A DNA stretch of 64,000 bases from Hippophae tibetana (GCA_037013495.1 CM072802.1:44740501-44804500), one strand, 5' to 3'; positions 23,388-35,558 are shown, counted from the first letter of the stretch. The notes: generated by a model not told the origin, from the sequence alone. A program made the numbers and translations.

Positions 23388-25259
23388 TGATTAGTGCTCA
23401 AAAGCACTAAAATTACCATGATTTTATGCACATTAATTGATTAAATATATATATATATATATATATATAAATCTTTCTTTTCGGAATCACGGGTATTTTT
23501 ATTGTTTTTCAGGTATTTCTGCTTAAAAACGTAACTTAAAGACTCAAAGAGGAATACTGGAGGCAATAAATCACAAATACATTCATAAATAAATGAGGAA
23601 AAGTCAAAAAATATGGAAAAATTGGACAAAATGGGTCAAAAAGGAGGAAATCGTGCACGCAGCCGCCCAGTCGCGCCGACCAACGCACGTAGTGCGCCCG
23701 GTCGCACCGAGCGTAGAATGCCCATTCCATGGGTACCTGCACCCATCAACGCCCGATCATGTGTGCACCTGCTTTCCATTCTACATGCATCCCTACTCCT
23801 TTCCATGCGCGCCTTTTCGTGCCCCTGCTCCAGTATCCTCACGTCGCTGCCCATCTACACCCAGTCCGCACGGGCCGCTGCGCGCACCAACTCGCCCCAC
23901 ATCACCATGACGTCATCATTCACTACTCTGCGTTTTCTCAAATTTTAATCATTTTTTCACCCATTTTTCATTCCTCTCCTCACCTATAAATACCCACATT
24001 CTCTTCACTTCAAATCACACCTAAAAACACATCTTTTCTTCTCTTTCTTTCTTTCCATTTCTTAGTTTTTAGCTTTTCTTAGTTAATTTTTTTTAGTTTT
24101 AGAGTTCTTCTCTTTTTGAGAAGAACTAGTTATGTTTTTGTAATTTATTTGTTTTTTCATTCAATAAATGGGATTGCAAATTCCATTTGGAGGTTTTCCA
24201 ACAAGAGGAATAACATCAAAGTACTGTAAGTATTTTAATTTCTTTACAGTTATTTTTTATGCTTTATTCTTACATGTTATATTTAATTTGTATGTGATTA
24301 AATTTAACTTTGCTGGCTATTTGTAAACATGATATAATAATAACGTTGTTATGCTTGCGAAATATTAAATAGGTAAAAATCTCTAAAATGAATTGATTTT
24401 ATTTTTATTCAAGAATTTATATTACGAATGTTAGAGAGAAATATATTATTTTTCATTAAAAACTTAAATTTGAAAATTAGATTTTAAGGTTTAGTTATCC
24501 GGTCTAATTTAGAGTAGTGCTCTTTTATTTGTTGGTACAATCGCCCGGTAGTTAGAGTGAAGCACTATTTCAAAAGTTTTTATAAGAATTATTATCTGAA
24601 AATGTATTGACAACATGTTTTTAGTTGTTGTTTTAAAACTTGAAAGTTAGTACTCGGATAATTAAATTCTTAGGTTTAATTTGGACACCTTGAATAAAGT
24701 TTAAACTGTCTAACCCTACCAAAGGTGGCATTTAAATGGTTCATTTTCAATCTCTTAGAAAAAGGAATTAATTTAATTAACCAAATTAGTTATCAACCCC
24801 ACCCATAGGTGTTAATTGATTTATTTAGTTAACAAAGAATATCTAACCCCACCAAAGGTGGTATTCATATAAAAAAGAGAGAATCAATAAATATCAATTT
24901 ATATCTTTAATAACCTAAATAATATGAGCAAGCATAATTACTTAGTTATTATATCCATAAATACTTAACTATTATAAAAGATAAAATTTTCATAAATTTT
25001 TTTTGAATCTGTATCTATGTTTATTTTTATGTTATTAGATTAGAAACACAAAAACCCGAATATTGTGACAGGATGTTTAGGATTTAATTTCGTTTTTAAA
25101 AGTATGAATAATAAATTAAAAACCATATATATTCCTTCCTTAGATCGACCTTGGGAGTATACTTATCATTTTCTATGAAATGATTTGTGCACTTGCGAGA
25201 GTTTTATAAATAAAAAACCTAAGTATTGGCAGGATCGGCGATGCTGGTTCTGCTCATCA
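23388..25259 (+). mobile_element. Solo LTR A (Ty3/gypsy, Athila/Tat-like family)
   Basis: This 1872-bp unit starts TGATTAGTGCTC and ends CTCATCA, flanked by TACAC (23383-23387) and TATAC (25260-25264), a target duplication with one transition. It matches 30085-32179 in opposite orientation at both ends and in the promoter region. It contains TGACGTCA (23908-23915), a TATA box (23985-23992), a 23-nt hairpin (24104-24126) and an AATAAA signal near 24164, which is the expected U3-R-U5 order. A GC-rich block (about 23655-23905) interrupts otherwise AT-rich DNA. No internal region accompanies it, so it is a solo LTR left by recombination. Confidence 0.85.
23908..23992 (+). promoter_or_regulatory. 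LTR promoter: TGACGTCA and TATA box
   Basis: A palindromic bZIP-type site CATGACGTCAT precedes TATAAATA by about 70 bases. Solo LTR B keeps the same pair at nearly the same spacing (31561-31568 and 31485-31492 on the other strand), which points to functional constraint when the family was active. Confidence 0.65.
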
Positions 25260-26073
25260 TATACTACTAAGGAGATACATGCTTCTTAGAGACTCAAACT
25301 AAACTCACATGCACATAATAAAAGAAGAAATATAAATTAATTAAGAAGTAGGAAAATTAATTTAATATAGTATAAGTAATGATTAGAAATATATAGGCAT
25401 GTTACACAAAAAGGAAAGAGGCATGTGACAACATATAACAAATACACTTTATAATCATATTCTACATCTAGTATTTTGGTTAATACATGATAGAAACTCA
25501 TATTATTATAACACAATAAGTTGATAATGCATACCAATAAAAAAGGAGTCCAAGGCCTTATGGATTGATTTCCTTGTGATATTTTTGTTGGATGTTTTGG
25601 TTAGCTAGTCTCAAAAGGCCATCTTGCTTTTGTCATACTCTACCTCCTTTTTCTTCCATTAGTTTCTCAACCACATTTGTACTTAGTGGATGTAGAGTTA
25701 TCTTCTCTCAAGATATTAGTATTTATTATCTCTTCCTATTGTTTAGTTTCCATCTTTTCTTGTTATCCTTTTTTAGTTTGAAAATGTCTTGGATTCACAT
25801 CAATTTCAAGCTTGTGCTTAGGGTGTTATGGAATTTTTTCTTATTCTATATTATCTCATATTCATGGTTCACCCATTTCTTTATCCTTAATTAGACCTTA
25901 CCTTACTAGTTTTAGAGATCCTATTTACTCTAGTACTTCTTCTATGAGATACAACAAATTTATCTTTGAATTATTTTTTAAATTTTTTAAAAAACATTAA
26001 ATAAAAAATCATAATACATTTTTTCTTTTTAAGATTTTTATAATAAAAATTAAAATATGTTGTTCCTCTCTAG
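25260..26073. other. Non-coding stretch, probably retroelement leader
   Basis: The last part (about 25980-26073) resembles the DNA beside the primer site at 62640-62820, so this is probably the leader of a minus-strand Athila/Tat-like element. The open frame at 25592-25894 is hydrophobic low-complexity translation and is not credible as a gene. Confidence 0.4.
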
Positions 26074-26500
26074 CAATTGTGCTAATCTAGTTTTTAGTAT
26101 TGTTATCATTATAACTGAAAATGACACCAAAAACTTGATGTGTCAAAATTAGGCTTAAAATTTTTGTTTGATCTATAAAATAACCTTTGGTTGGGTCTAG
26201 TAGTTATTTTTAATTAAATTATGCTTATTATCTAAGAGATTAATAAACCATTTAATTTTTGTATTTGGTCAGGTCTAACAATTTAAAAATCATTACAAGT
26301 GCCAAATTTGGATTTAAGAATTTAAATAATTGGGAAATAACTTTCAGATTTTAAAACTACTACAAAAAATATTGTCAATATATGTTTTACTAGTAAATCT
26401 TATAAAAATATTTGAAATAGTGTTGAAACTCCAATTATAAATATGAGCAAAGTCAAGGATAAAATAGCAATACTCTAAATTATATCTAGATTATCAAATT
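26074..26500 (-). repeat. Athila/Tat-like LTR fragment with primer site
   Basis: The reverse complement of 26074-26084 (TAGCACAATTG) resembles a decayed tRNA-Asp type primer site. To its right, 26160-26480 aligns with the inner part of solo LTR B and with 63200-63500. The copy is internally deleted and truncated, and the foldback at 26481 follows directly. Confidence 0.55.
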
Positions 26501-26715
26501 GTAATGCTATAAATAATGAACTCTAAATATGAAATCAATTGTAACTTCGATTTCTTACTTGGCTTGTGTGAGTTTTGGTGCCCTTAAACATATGGAACAC
26601 GTTTATGGGCACCAAAACTCATACAAACCAAGAAACAAATCGGAGTTATGTACACCTAATTTGTCCATTTAGAGCTCATTATATCATTAAAAATACTAGC
26701 AGAGATTCCAGATAA
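26481..26715. repeat. Long imperfect foldback (hairpin)
   Basis: Two arms of about 100 bases pair across a loop at 26584-26606. The inner 17 bases (TGAGTTTTGGTGCCC and its complement, with flanking pairs) are perfect. Outward the arms stay mostly paired, with scattered mismatches and small bulges, as far as AACTCTAAAT/ATTTAGAGCT and TATCTAGA/ATTCCAGATA. No target duplication or transposon end was found. It could be a foldback element, an inverted gene duplication or a small-RNA precursor. Confidence 0.75.
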
Positions 26716-26942
26716 ATTCATATTTATAAACAAATGATTAATAAAGTGCTAATATGAGTTCGTAAGGAAAGTAGGAAAGAGAGATGAGATGTAGTTTGGG
26801 CCAAAAATAGGTCCATAAAACAATGCATTCCCCTAAATACATGAGCATATGATTAATCATCATCAAACAATAAGTGATTTCAGACACAGGAATAGATAGA
26901 GAAATTAAATCATTAAAAAATTTACTGTTATGTTGTCATATG

Positions 26943-28165
26943 CTATTCAAGATCATCAGAATCTTCTCCTGATTCTTCTTGTGATGATATAATTTGAACC
27001 ATGTGTTCTGCCCATTTCTCTCGTAAATCATCAAAAAATTGCTAGTTGTAACCTGTCTTGTTCCAACCAAAGAACTACATGTATTTAAAATCAAAATAAG
27101 AATATAATTTCATTTATTTACAAAAAGAAACTCAAATATGTTAAAAACTTTTATGTATATGGGTAAAAGATATTACCACATCATCAATTGGAATTTTGAT
27201 ATTTGTGATGATTTCGCTCATAAACTTCATAACATAATAACCACACATGACTCCATTATTTTGTTGTGGAACCTACAAAAAAAAGTACATGTACATGAAT
27301 TTTCATATTCAAACATTCTTATTATTCAATTGTAAAATTAATAAAATTATTAATATTGAATTGTACATACCATAACTTTTGTCCATATAAGCTTATGAGA
27401 TTTTTTAAGGGCAATGCCCCTAAACTTGTTCCATAACTTCCATGCCCTATCAAGGTTTAAAACGATTAGTTTTTATTAAATATTACAAAAAATAATAGAA
27501 GAAACTAATATGTAACTATAACTCTTACATTTCAACAACTGCTTTTGTATCTTTACTCAGTTCTATGGAAGCTGAGTCACAGTACCAAGCATGATTATTG
27601 AACATATCAATGATTACCCACATCCAATGATCTTGGCCTTGTTCAAAGCTTAATAGCCAAAGGATTATCAACTTTTGATTTCTGTTAAGCGTTAATGCTC
27701 TATCACATAATTGTTTAGCTCTGATGCTAACATCCTTCTCTTGATATTGATTGACATATGAAGAATCATAGAACATTGCTAATTATGATGAGTGATTATG
27801 TTGAAGTCGATAATAGCACGCCCAATATAAAAGATATATATATATATATATAATTAGATAATATAAATATAATTATATATTTTCTACATAAATAAAAGAA
27901 AAATAACTAGATTGAGGACCCACCTTGTCCACACTTGAATTATAATTAAATCGATCATTTGATATTCAAATAGTTGCAATAAGCATGCGATCGATATATA
28001 AGTTTGGCCGAGGTCTACACCAGAAATTTTAATAGGAAGTGGCACAATCCATCCATCATTTATGCTAGATGCCCTCCCAACAATAGTCATCAAAGTGCCA
28101 AGATTTCTACTGAATTTTAAGGCATAAGTATGACTATAATTTTTTCAAGGCTTCTTCTTGAATGA
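26943..28165 (-). pseudogene. Ulp1-like cysteine protease of CACTA 1
   Basis: This is a multi-exon C48/Ulp1-type protease domain, a family that cleaves SUMO conjugates in eukaryotes and is often carried by plant CACTA and Mutator elements. Going leftward: a region ending IIIQVWTR with a GT donor near 27926; then LWLLSFEQGQDHWMWVIID with the catalytic His, and WYCDSA with the Asp (27525-27776); then a tryptophan-rich linker (KLWNKFRGI, about 27360-27440); then QQNNGVMCGYYVMKFM with the catalytic Cys and the upstream glutamines (27180-27265). A last part ends in an acidic tail at a TAG at 26943-26945. The His-Asp-Cys triad is therefore complete. At least two in-frame stops (near 27785 and near 27043) break it if the exons are as drawn. 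Confidence 0.8.
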
Positions 28166-28386
28166 CTTGGTACACGATGATTGGCCACTAGTCATAGATA
28201 TAGCACGAGATACTTGCTTCGTATCTCTTAAATGTGCCACATTTAAGAGTTCTGGTATAATAGACTAACAAAAAAGTATCATATATGTATTTTTTAGTAA
28301 CAATATAAGATATAATTAAATAATAGTAGTAAAGAAGTGTTATCTTTTAAGTTAAAAAATAGTACCATGTCAAAATTTAGAAAAAC

Positions 28387-30084
28387 TTAAATCGACGGCC
28401 AAGCCACATACTGTCCAACCGCCTCTTGGACTGTGGTAGCATCAGAAGGCATAGGTAGTGGACAATCATGAAACAATGATTGATCAATTACTATTTGCCA
28501 ATGATTAGGCAAATATTGATTATGAATCATCCAATCATCGCTCAATTGTTGTACCGTTCCAATAGCAACATAATCCGTTGACGAAGGATGTTTCAACAAA
28601 CATTTCATATTCTGTAAAAAATTTAAGTGTTATATATATAAAAATAAAACATATAATAAGAATTTCAAAATAATAGATTATATACACCAGAAATTAAAAT
28701 CTTACCACATATGATTCATCAAATAGAGGAGGACTCTCATGTGGGGTAGCTATTAGATGTACATTCTCACCAAAATGTTCATCTTGGTTTGATTTATAGT
28801 AAGAATGTGCAGATTGCATTGGAGAAAATGAACCACTACTTGATTGCATATGCATTCTTGGCATATAGTGAGGACCAATAGGATGGATATATCCCTTACT
28901 GGATGTAGTTTGAGCGCAATGAGATTGTGTGGGTGGGATGCCTGGCATGGATGGTGGCATGCTTGGCATGGATTGTGGCATGCCTGGCATGGAAGGTGGT
29001 ATGTCTGGCGTGGATGGTTGCATGCTTGGCCAATATAGCATGCCCTAGTTGTAGCATGATGCCATGACTGACATGTGTTGTGATTGATGTTCTTTTAGAG
29101 TGGCAATCTCACTCATCACTGAGGCCTTAAATGAGTGAATTCTTCTTCAATTTTAGTGTACTTCTTCTTACTTACCGTCTAAGGCTTTTGTTTTGGAATG
29201 TTAAATTACTCCATAGAACCATCATATTGGCCACCTCCCCTAACAAGACTAGGATGCTCGCGTCCAAATGCATGATATAAAGCATCTCTCCCAGGCTCTT
29301 CGATTATTTCACCCCCTGGATATTTTTTCTTGAACAACTTTCTACAAATAATAAAGCACACAAACATATCATTCATTATTACACCAATTATTAAATATCA
29401 TTCAGACTTTTTATCAACCAAAATTACTAACCAACTTATTTAATTATTCTTCTCCTCGTTGACTCATCGGTCTTGCATTCTTCATTTTGGGAGTCTTTGT
29501 TTCTATGTACAATCAATTCGGGTAACAGGTCTACCCAATTCAGCTTCCTACATAAATTATGAAAATTTTATTAACAATGACATGAAATTAAATTGAGGAA
29601 AATAAATATAAAAATATTTATAAATTAAGACAAATTAATAATATCATTCTATATCTAACTTCAGGATTTGAAGACCTCCCAGTACGGTTAGGACGAATGT
29701 TATGCATTTGGACATTCTGATGATCTTCTCTAATAATTTGAAATTCATCTGAACGTCTATAATCCACAAAGTCTTTCCAAATTTGAGGTGTAATCCAGGG
29801 GTGTCCTTCAGGGATTTTGAAGAACTCATTCTCATCAAGTGTTTCCAAATATGGAAAAACATAATTTTTTGCCAATCTGGAAGTCTTGTATTCCTTCCAA
29901 ACCTTATTTGCAATCTTATAACACTTGCCCTTCCAACTATCATCGACTTTGTAATGATTCTATAAAAACATAGTACAAAAGATTAGATATAATACACCTA
30001 ATATAATATATATATATTGATTATAAAATATAAGAGACTTACATAAATGGTTATCCATATTTTGAACTTTTCTGCATCGTCAAT
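28387..30084 (-). pseudogene. En/Spm-type second protein of CACTA 1, C-terminal part
   Basis: The piece at 29618-29965 carries the Transposase_24-like pattern: a W-rich start, PEGHPWITPQIWKDFVDYR and a NIRPNRTGRSSNPEV ending (family: NK..PH..GR). A methionine-proline repeat (MPSMPPSMPG style, 28900-29030) follows, and then 28387-28608, ending ATTVQEAVGQYVAWP, a motif found next to Transposase_24 in plant CACTA proteins. The protein continues to the right beyond the solo LTR (32185-32420). Several frame breaks, some of which may be introns, separate the pieces. Confidence 0.65.
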
Positions 30085-32179
30085 TGATGAGCGAAAACCG
30101 GCAACGCCGATTCTTGCCAATACTTTGGTCTTAATATTTATAAAACTCTCGCAAGTGCACGAATCATTTCGAAGAAAATGATAAGTATACTCCCAAGGTC
30201 GATCTAAGGAAGGAATGTATGTGGTTTTTAATTTATTATTCAAACTTTTAAAAACGAAATTAAATCCTAAACATCCTGTCACGATAGTTTGGTTTTTGTG
30301 TTCCTAATCTAATAAAATAAACATATATACAGATTAATTAAATATAATCTAATAACATAAAAATAAACATAGATACAAATTCAATAAATAATTATCTAAA
30401 AATAAACATATATACAGATTCAATAAATATTCATGCAAATTTTTATCATTTATATTAGCGGAGTATTTATGGATGTAATAACTAAATTAATTATGCTTGC
30501 TCATATTAACTAGGTTATTAAAGATATAAATTGATATTTTATTGATTCTCTCTTTTTTATATAAATACCACCTTTGGTGGGGTTAGATATTCTTTGTTAA
30601 CTAAACAAATCAATTAACACCTATGGGTGGGGTTGATAACTAATATGCTTAATTAAATTAATTCCTTTTTCTAAGAGATTGAAAATGAACCATTTAAATG
30701 CCACCTTTGGTGGGGTTAGACAATTTAAACATTATTCAAGGTGTCCAAATTAAACATAAAAATTTAATTATCCGAGTACTAACTTTCAAGTTTTAAAACC
30801 ACTATTGAAAACATGTTGTCAATACATTTTCACATAATAATTCTTATAAAAACTTTTGAAATAGAGTTTCACTCTAACTACCGGGCGATTGTACCAACAA
30901 ATAAAAGAGCACTACTCTAAATTAGACCGGATAACTAAACCTCAAAATCTAATTTTCAGGTTTAAGTTTGTAATGAAAAATAATATATTTCTCTCTAACA
31001 TTCTTAATATAAAATCTTGAATAAAAACAAAATCAATTCATTTTAGAGATTTTTACCTATTTAATATTTCGCAAGCATAACAACGTCGTTATTACATCAT
31101 ATTTACTAAACAGCCAGCATAGTTAATTTTAACCATAGACAAATTAAATATAACATGTAAGAATAAAGCATAAAAATAACTGTAAAGAAAATAAAATCCT
31201 TACAGAACTTCGACGCTATTCCCGTAGCTGGAAAACCTCCGAGCGGAATTTGCACTTCCATATATTGAATAAAAAATCTAAATTATTACAAAAACATTAC
31301 AAGTTCCTCTCAAAAAGAGAAGAACTCTAAACCTAAGAGAATTGAACTAAAAACTAAGAGAAAAACTAAGAAAAGCTTAGAAACTAAGAAAGAAACTAAG
31401 AGAAACTAAAAACTAAGAAATGAGAGAAAGAAAGAAGAGAGAAGTGAGTTTTGAAGATGTGGTTTGAAGTGAAGGGAAAGGGGGTATTTATAGGTGAGGA
31501 TGGAGAGAAAAAATGAGTAAAAAAATGTAAAAACGCGTAATGGAAATGCTGAGGTCAGCATGACGTCATGGGGCTACTGCACGTGAAAAATGGGTGTCGG
31601 CGCGCGCGGATGAACAGTACCCCACGCGCAGTGCTGCGCGCATGAACAGTAACCCGCGCGCAGTGCTGCGCGCATGAACAGTAACCCCCCGCGCAGTGCT
31701 GCACGCATGAACAGTAACCTCGCGCGCGCAGTGCTGCGCGCATGAACAGTAATCCCCGTGCTGTGCTGCGCGCATGAACAGTAACCCCCCGCGCAGTGCT
31801 GCGCGGATGAACAGTGCGGCGCGCGCTGCTTGGGGCGGAGCTGGGTGCTGGGGCGCGGCGGCTGGGCGGCGCGGCGGCGCATTTTTCTCCTTTTTGACAT
31901 TTTTGACCTTTTTGACCCATTTTGTCCAATTTTTCCATATTTGTCGACCTTTCCGCATTTATTTATTAATATATTTGTGATGTATTTCTTTGAGTATTCC
32001 TCTTTGAGTCTTTAAGTTGCATTTTTAAGCCAAAATACCTGAAAAACAATAAAAATACCCGTGATTCCGAAAAAGACAAATTTATATAAATATATGATAA
32101 AACATATAAATATATATATTTTTAATCAATTAATTTGCATAAAATCATGGTTATTTTAGTGCTTTTTGAGCACTCATCA
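30085..32179 (-). mobile_element. Solo LTR B, inserted in CACTA 1
   Basis: This 2095-bp unit runs TGATGAGTGCTC to CTCATCA on the minus strand, with an exact target duplication TCAAT (30080-30084 and 32180-32184). Removing it and one duplication joins YWSEID to DAEKFKIW in frame, so it landed within a CACTA exon. It belongs to the same family as 23388-25259 and has the same TGACGTCA, TATA box and hairpin (31303-31325). Its GC-rich block (31575-31885) is a tandem array not found in copy A. Confidence 0.93.
31608..31816 (-). repeat. GC-rich minisatellite in solo LTR B
   Basis: About six imperfect units of some 33-35 bp, each containing the palindrome GCGCAGTGCTGCGC followed by ATGAACAGTAACC. 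Open frames through it on both strands are products of the repeat and not genes. Confidence 0.9.
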
Positions 32180-32184
32180 TCAAT

Positions 32185-32420
32185 CTCAGACCAATAATTT
32201 ATATTGATTGGTATACTGGACTTTGCGAGTCGAACAATAAAGGATTTCAATTGTTGACCATTTTCCCCTATTGGATTACTAGTAGCATCAAATAGAACAT
32301 GTATTCTATCATCTGGGTTAAGTGGAGCATCAGGTATATTCGCCCAACCCCTTCTTTTCAAATACCCCAATTGATCATTTGGATCTACAAGCTCTGTTAT
32401 TTGAATATCCATGAAATATC
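32185..32420 (-). pseudogene. En/Spm-type second protein of CACTA 1, N-proximal part
   Basis: The minus strand encodes a RRGWANIPDAPLNPDD stretch, then NPIGENGQQLKSF and PININYWSEID. This corresponds to the Transposase_24 lead-in (G-R-P-I-G followed by a VPINY-W motif). It stops at the solo LTR junction, where the exon resumes at 30084. It is disrupted by the insertion but is otherwise open over this piece. Confidence 0.65.
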
Positions 32421-32563
32421 TGCAAACAATGAAGAAATATAAATTAATTGACAATTTTAGGAACACACATATATATAAGAGTTATTACAACAATATAGAA
32501 CATATGTTATGTTTAATTAGGTTGTTGATCGTATACATATATTCCTTCACAATCACTTCGAGT

Positions 32564-33435
32564 TTATGTCGAAGAATCATTATCATCAATTAGATCATCA
32601 CATACATTAGGCAATTTATTTGAGAAATTACTAATATTGGTTAATGTATCAAGCATAGAGTCATCATCTTTTACAACATCACAATGATAAAACTCTTTTT
32701 GTCGAGGCATTAACACAACATACCATTTTGGATCAATTTGATTGCTCACGTAAAATACTTGTGAAACTATAAAATGATTTGACATCGAATTTTGGCCTAT
32801 GTGCAAGCCATTGTAAACTTTCTGATATTTTATGATTGGGTTTCTTGAGTTCATCTCGAATCTATGTATACAAAAATACAAAATGTGTTTAGAGCAAAGT
32901 TTTAAAACATTGAATAGATCTAGGAAGATACATGCATGAATTTTTGTTTGTGACACTTACATGGTTGTGAAACCAATTAATAAGCTCTCGCTTATGTTCA
33001 TCATACAACTATTTTTCTCCTCCTTTTTTTATAACGAGGATCGATCTTCAATAAGTTTAAATGCATCCTGTAATGTTATTAAATATATATTAAGTTATAT
33101 ATCATCATTAATAGTTAAATAAAAATGATTTTTGCAATCATGAAACAATGAAAATCACTTACTCTATGTACGGTTGTGCCTCATTATTATTTACCAAAAT
33201 GATTCGGTGTGCTTTTTCCCATCGAGTGCGATCAATAAATAATTTCTTACTTCCACCAAGCATAGGGTTACCTACTTGGATATCATGTGACGTTCTAAGA
33301 ACAACTTGTGCGTAGGATTCCCAATTTCAGTGCAACCACTAAAGTATTCAGAACAAAACATATGTGAATCATTATATCGAAGAAAGAAGGAGGAAAATAT
33401 TTTTCAATTAGACACAAAGTCTCTACAATTGCTTT
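32564..33435 (-). pseudogene. DUF4218/DUF4216-like part of the CACTA 1 transposase region
   Basis: From right to left: a stretch KYFPPSFFDIMIH (near 33380), typical of the DUF4218 region after TNP2, then decayed sequence. The piece at 32564-32956 contains a QVFYVSNQIDPKWYVVLMPR segment, which matches the DUF4216 signature (QVFYV.DP....W.VVL). An acidic tail follows. Frames are interrupted several times. These domains normally form the C-terminus of the large TNP2 protein, so this is probably one broken gene with 33436-35558. Confidence 0.7.
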
Positions 33436-35558
33436 CTATAAAGAATTTAACTTGCCAATTGATATAGATTTCTTGCATATTGTATTGAAGAATGAACAAA
33501 GCCAAATTATTGATAATCGAACATGTTTTGGAAGAATTGATCTAATAGCAACTGGTAATAACTGTTGCATTAAGATATGACAGTCATGTGATTTCAATCC
33601 ATACAGTCTCTTATCGGTGATAGACACAAAATTTATTAAGTTGGATGAGTAACCATCATGAACTTTCACACGCTCCAAACATTTACAAAACACATCCTTC
33701 TCTTTTGTTGACATTGTATATGATGCTGGTGGTAAGTATGTTCGATTCTTATCATTTTCCACCCTTGGTTCCAATCCAGGTCGTATGCCTAGTTTCTTTA
33801 AATCCAATCTTGCTTTAATTCCATCCTTTGTTTTTCCAGGTATATTAAGTAAAGTACCAATCAAGCTCTCACATAAATTCTTCTCAATGTGCATGACATC
33901 TAAGATGTGACGAATGTGTAGGTCTTTCCAATAAGGTAATTCCCAAAATATTGATTTTTTTTCCAACAACCATGGTAAGTCGGTTCAAACTCTTTTTCAT
34001 TTTCACCCATTTCATTAGTTGACCTCTTTCGTTTCCCTACCTTAGTGAGTTTTTTTTCATCTTTCCATATCGTTTGAATGTCATCCCATTCAATTGCCTT
34101 AATATCTCAATACCTTGCAAAGGTCGAGTTGCATGATCATGATCTTCTTCACCATCGAATGGTTTATTTTGGTATCTAAACTTGTGTCCAGATGAAAAAA
34201 ATATTCTATGCCTTCTATAAGACATCTTTTGTCCGTGAACAAGATAATTTGTAGAAGTTTCATCACTACATATAGAACATCCCTTGTAACCTTTTGTTGT
34301 ATGTCCTGATAAGTTTCCATAGGTAGGAAAATCATTAATTGTCCATAAAAGGACCCCCTTCAAGTTAAAGTATTCTTCTTTATGTGCATCATAAACATTT
34401 ACACCATCATTCCACAACGTCTTTAAATCATCTATCAGAGGTTGCAAATATACATCAATATCAACACCGGGTTGTTTCGGTCCTGAGATCAATAATGTTA
34501 ACATCATGAATTTTCTTTTCATACACAACCAAGGAGCAAGGTTGTATGTTACCATAATTACTAGCCAACAACTATATCTACTACTGAGGGAACTATGTGG
34601 ATTAATTCCATCAGCAGCAATGGCAAGATGAAGATTGCGCGGATAAGATGAAAATTGAGGAGATAAATTATCTACTACTTTCCAATTTGGAGAATCACAA
34701 GGATGACGTAGCACCCCATCATCAGGTCGATTATTTGAATGCCAAGTCAACATCTTTGATGTATATTTACTATTGAACAACCTTTGAAAGCGAGGAATCG
34801 GAGGAAAGTACCAAAGAACCTTTGCAGGCATGCCTTTCTTATGTGTTGTACTCTCATTTGTACCATGCTTCCATCTCGATTCTTTACACATAGGACAATC
34901 ATGTAATGTCTCATATTCTTTTCTATAAAGAATGCAATCATTAGGACAAGCGTAAATCTTATGATATTCTATGCCAAACCGACTAAGAGATTTCTTCACT
35001 TCATACATTGAAGATGACAATTCAATACCCTCAAGAAACATATCGACTAGTAGATTTAGTAATTCTGTGAATCCCTTGTCAGAAAAACCATGTTTTGCCT
35101 TCACATTGTACAAATGAACCAATCCCGACATTTTAGTGTATTTTTTTTTATTTTGGATACAACGGTTTTTCGGCATTTTCTATAAGTTTATTAAAGGTTT
35201 CGGGATTTTCCTCGCGTAATTCATCTTCAACACCATGAAACATATTTTTTGTCTGTACATTATGATGATAAGATGTATGTAATCCACTCACATTCTTATT
35301 TATCTTTTATCCATGAGTATTATCAATATTTTCTCCATGATAATACCAACATTTATAGCTCAATAGAATACCATTACGGATAAGGTGATACTTAACCTCA
35401 TCAAATTCATGAAATTGCTCATTTTTACATTTAACGCATGGGCATCGAATCATACTACTTCCAATATTACTACTTCTACAAGCAAATTCCATGAAACTTT
35501 CAACTCTAGAAATATAGTCTTGCTCAATTCTATAATTTGACATCCAAGATTTATCCAT
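33436..35558 (-). pseudogene. TNP2-type CACTA transposase
   Basis: TNP2 is the catalytic transposase that cuts CACTA ends. It opens with MDKSWMSN (ATG at 35558), the transposase-associated domain with zinc-binding CPCVKC. After a stop at about 35307 and a frame change at an A-run near 35145 comes the main Transposase_21 domain: CPNDCILYRKEY, CPMCKESRW, WHSNN, AADGINPHSS, DIDVYLQPLIDDL and TINDFPTYGNLSG (34037-35176). A second frame change at another A-run near 33970 leads to DLHIRHILDVMHIEKN, YLPPASYTM and GLKSHDCHILMQQLLPVAIR (33436-33969). The residues expected in the catalytic region appear present, but the frame cannot be read through. Confidence 0.9.

Noticed and set aside
23593..23989. 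Overlapping open frames in both strands
   Set aside because: Same reason: the GC-rich cassette of solo LTR A opens several frames at once.
26352..26368. ACTACTACAAAAAA, which resembles a CACTA end and could have closed CACTA 1
   Set aside because: It aligns with ordinary LTR sequence in solo LTR B (30795-30815) and at 63410-63430, lacks the first C, and has no subterminal motif array next to it.
28844..29038. Plus-strand open frame rich in Trp, His and Gly
   Set aside because: It is the complement of the Met-Pro repeat of the CACTA second protein.
31555..31958. Three overlapping long open frames on the minus strand and others on the plus strand
   Set aside because: They are translations of the GC-rich minisatellite in solo LTR B in every frame, with Arg/Ala/Cys repeats and no domain.
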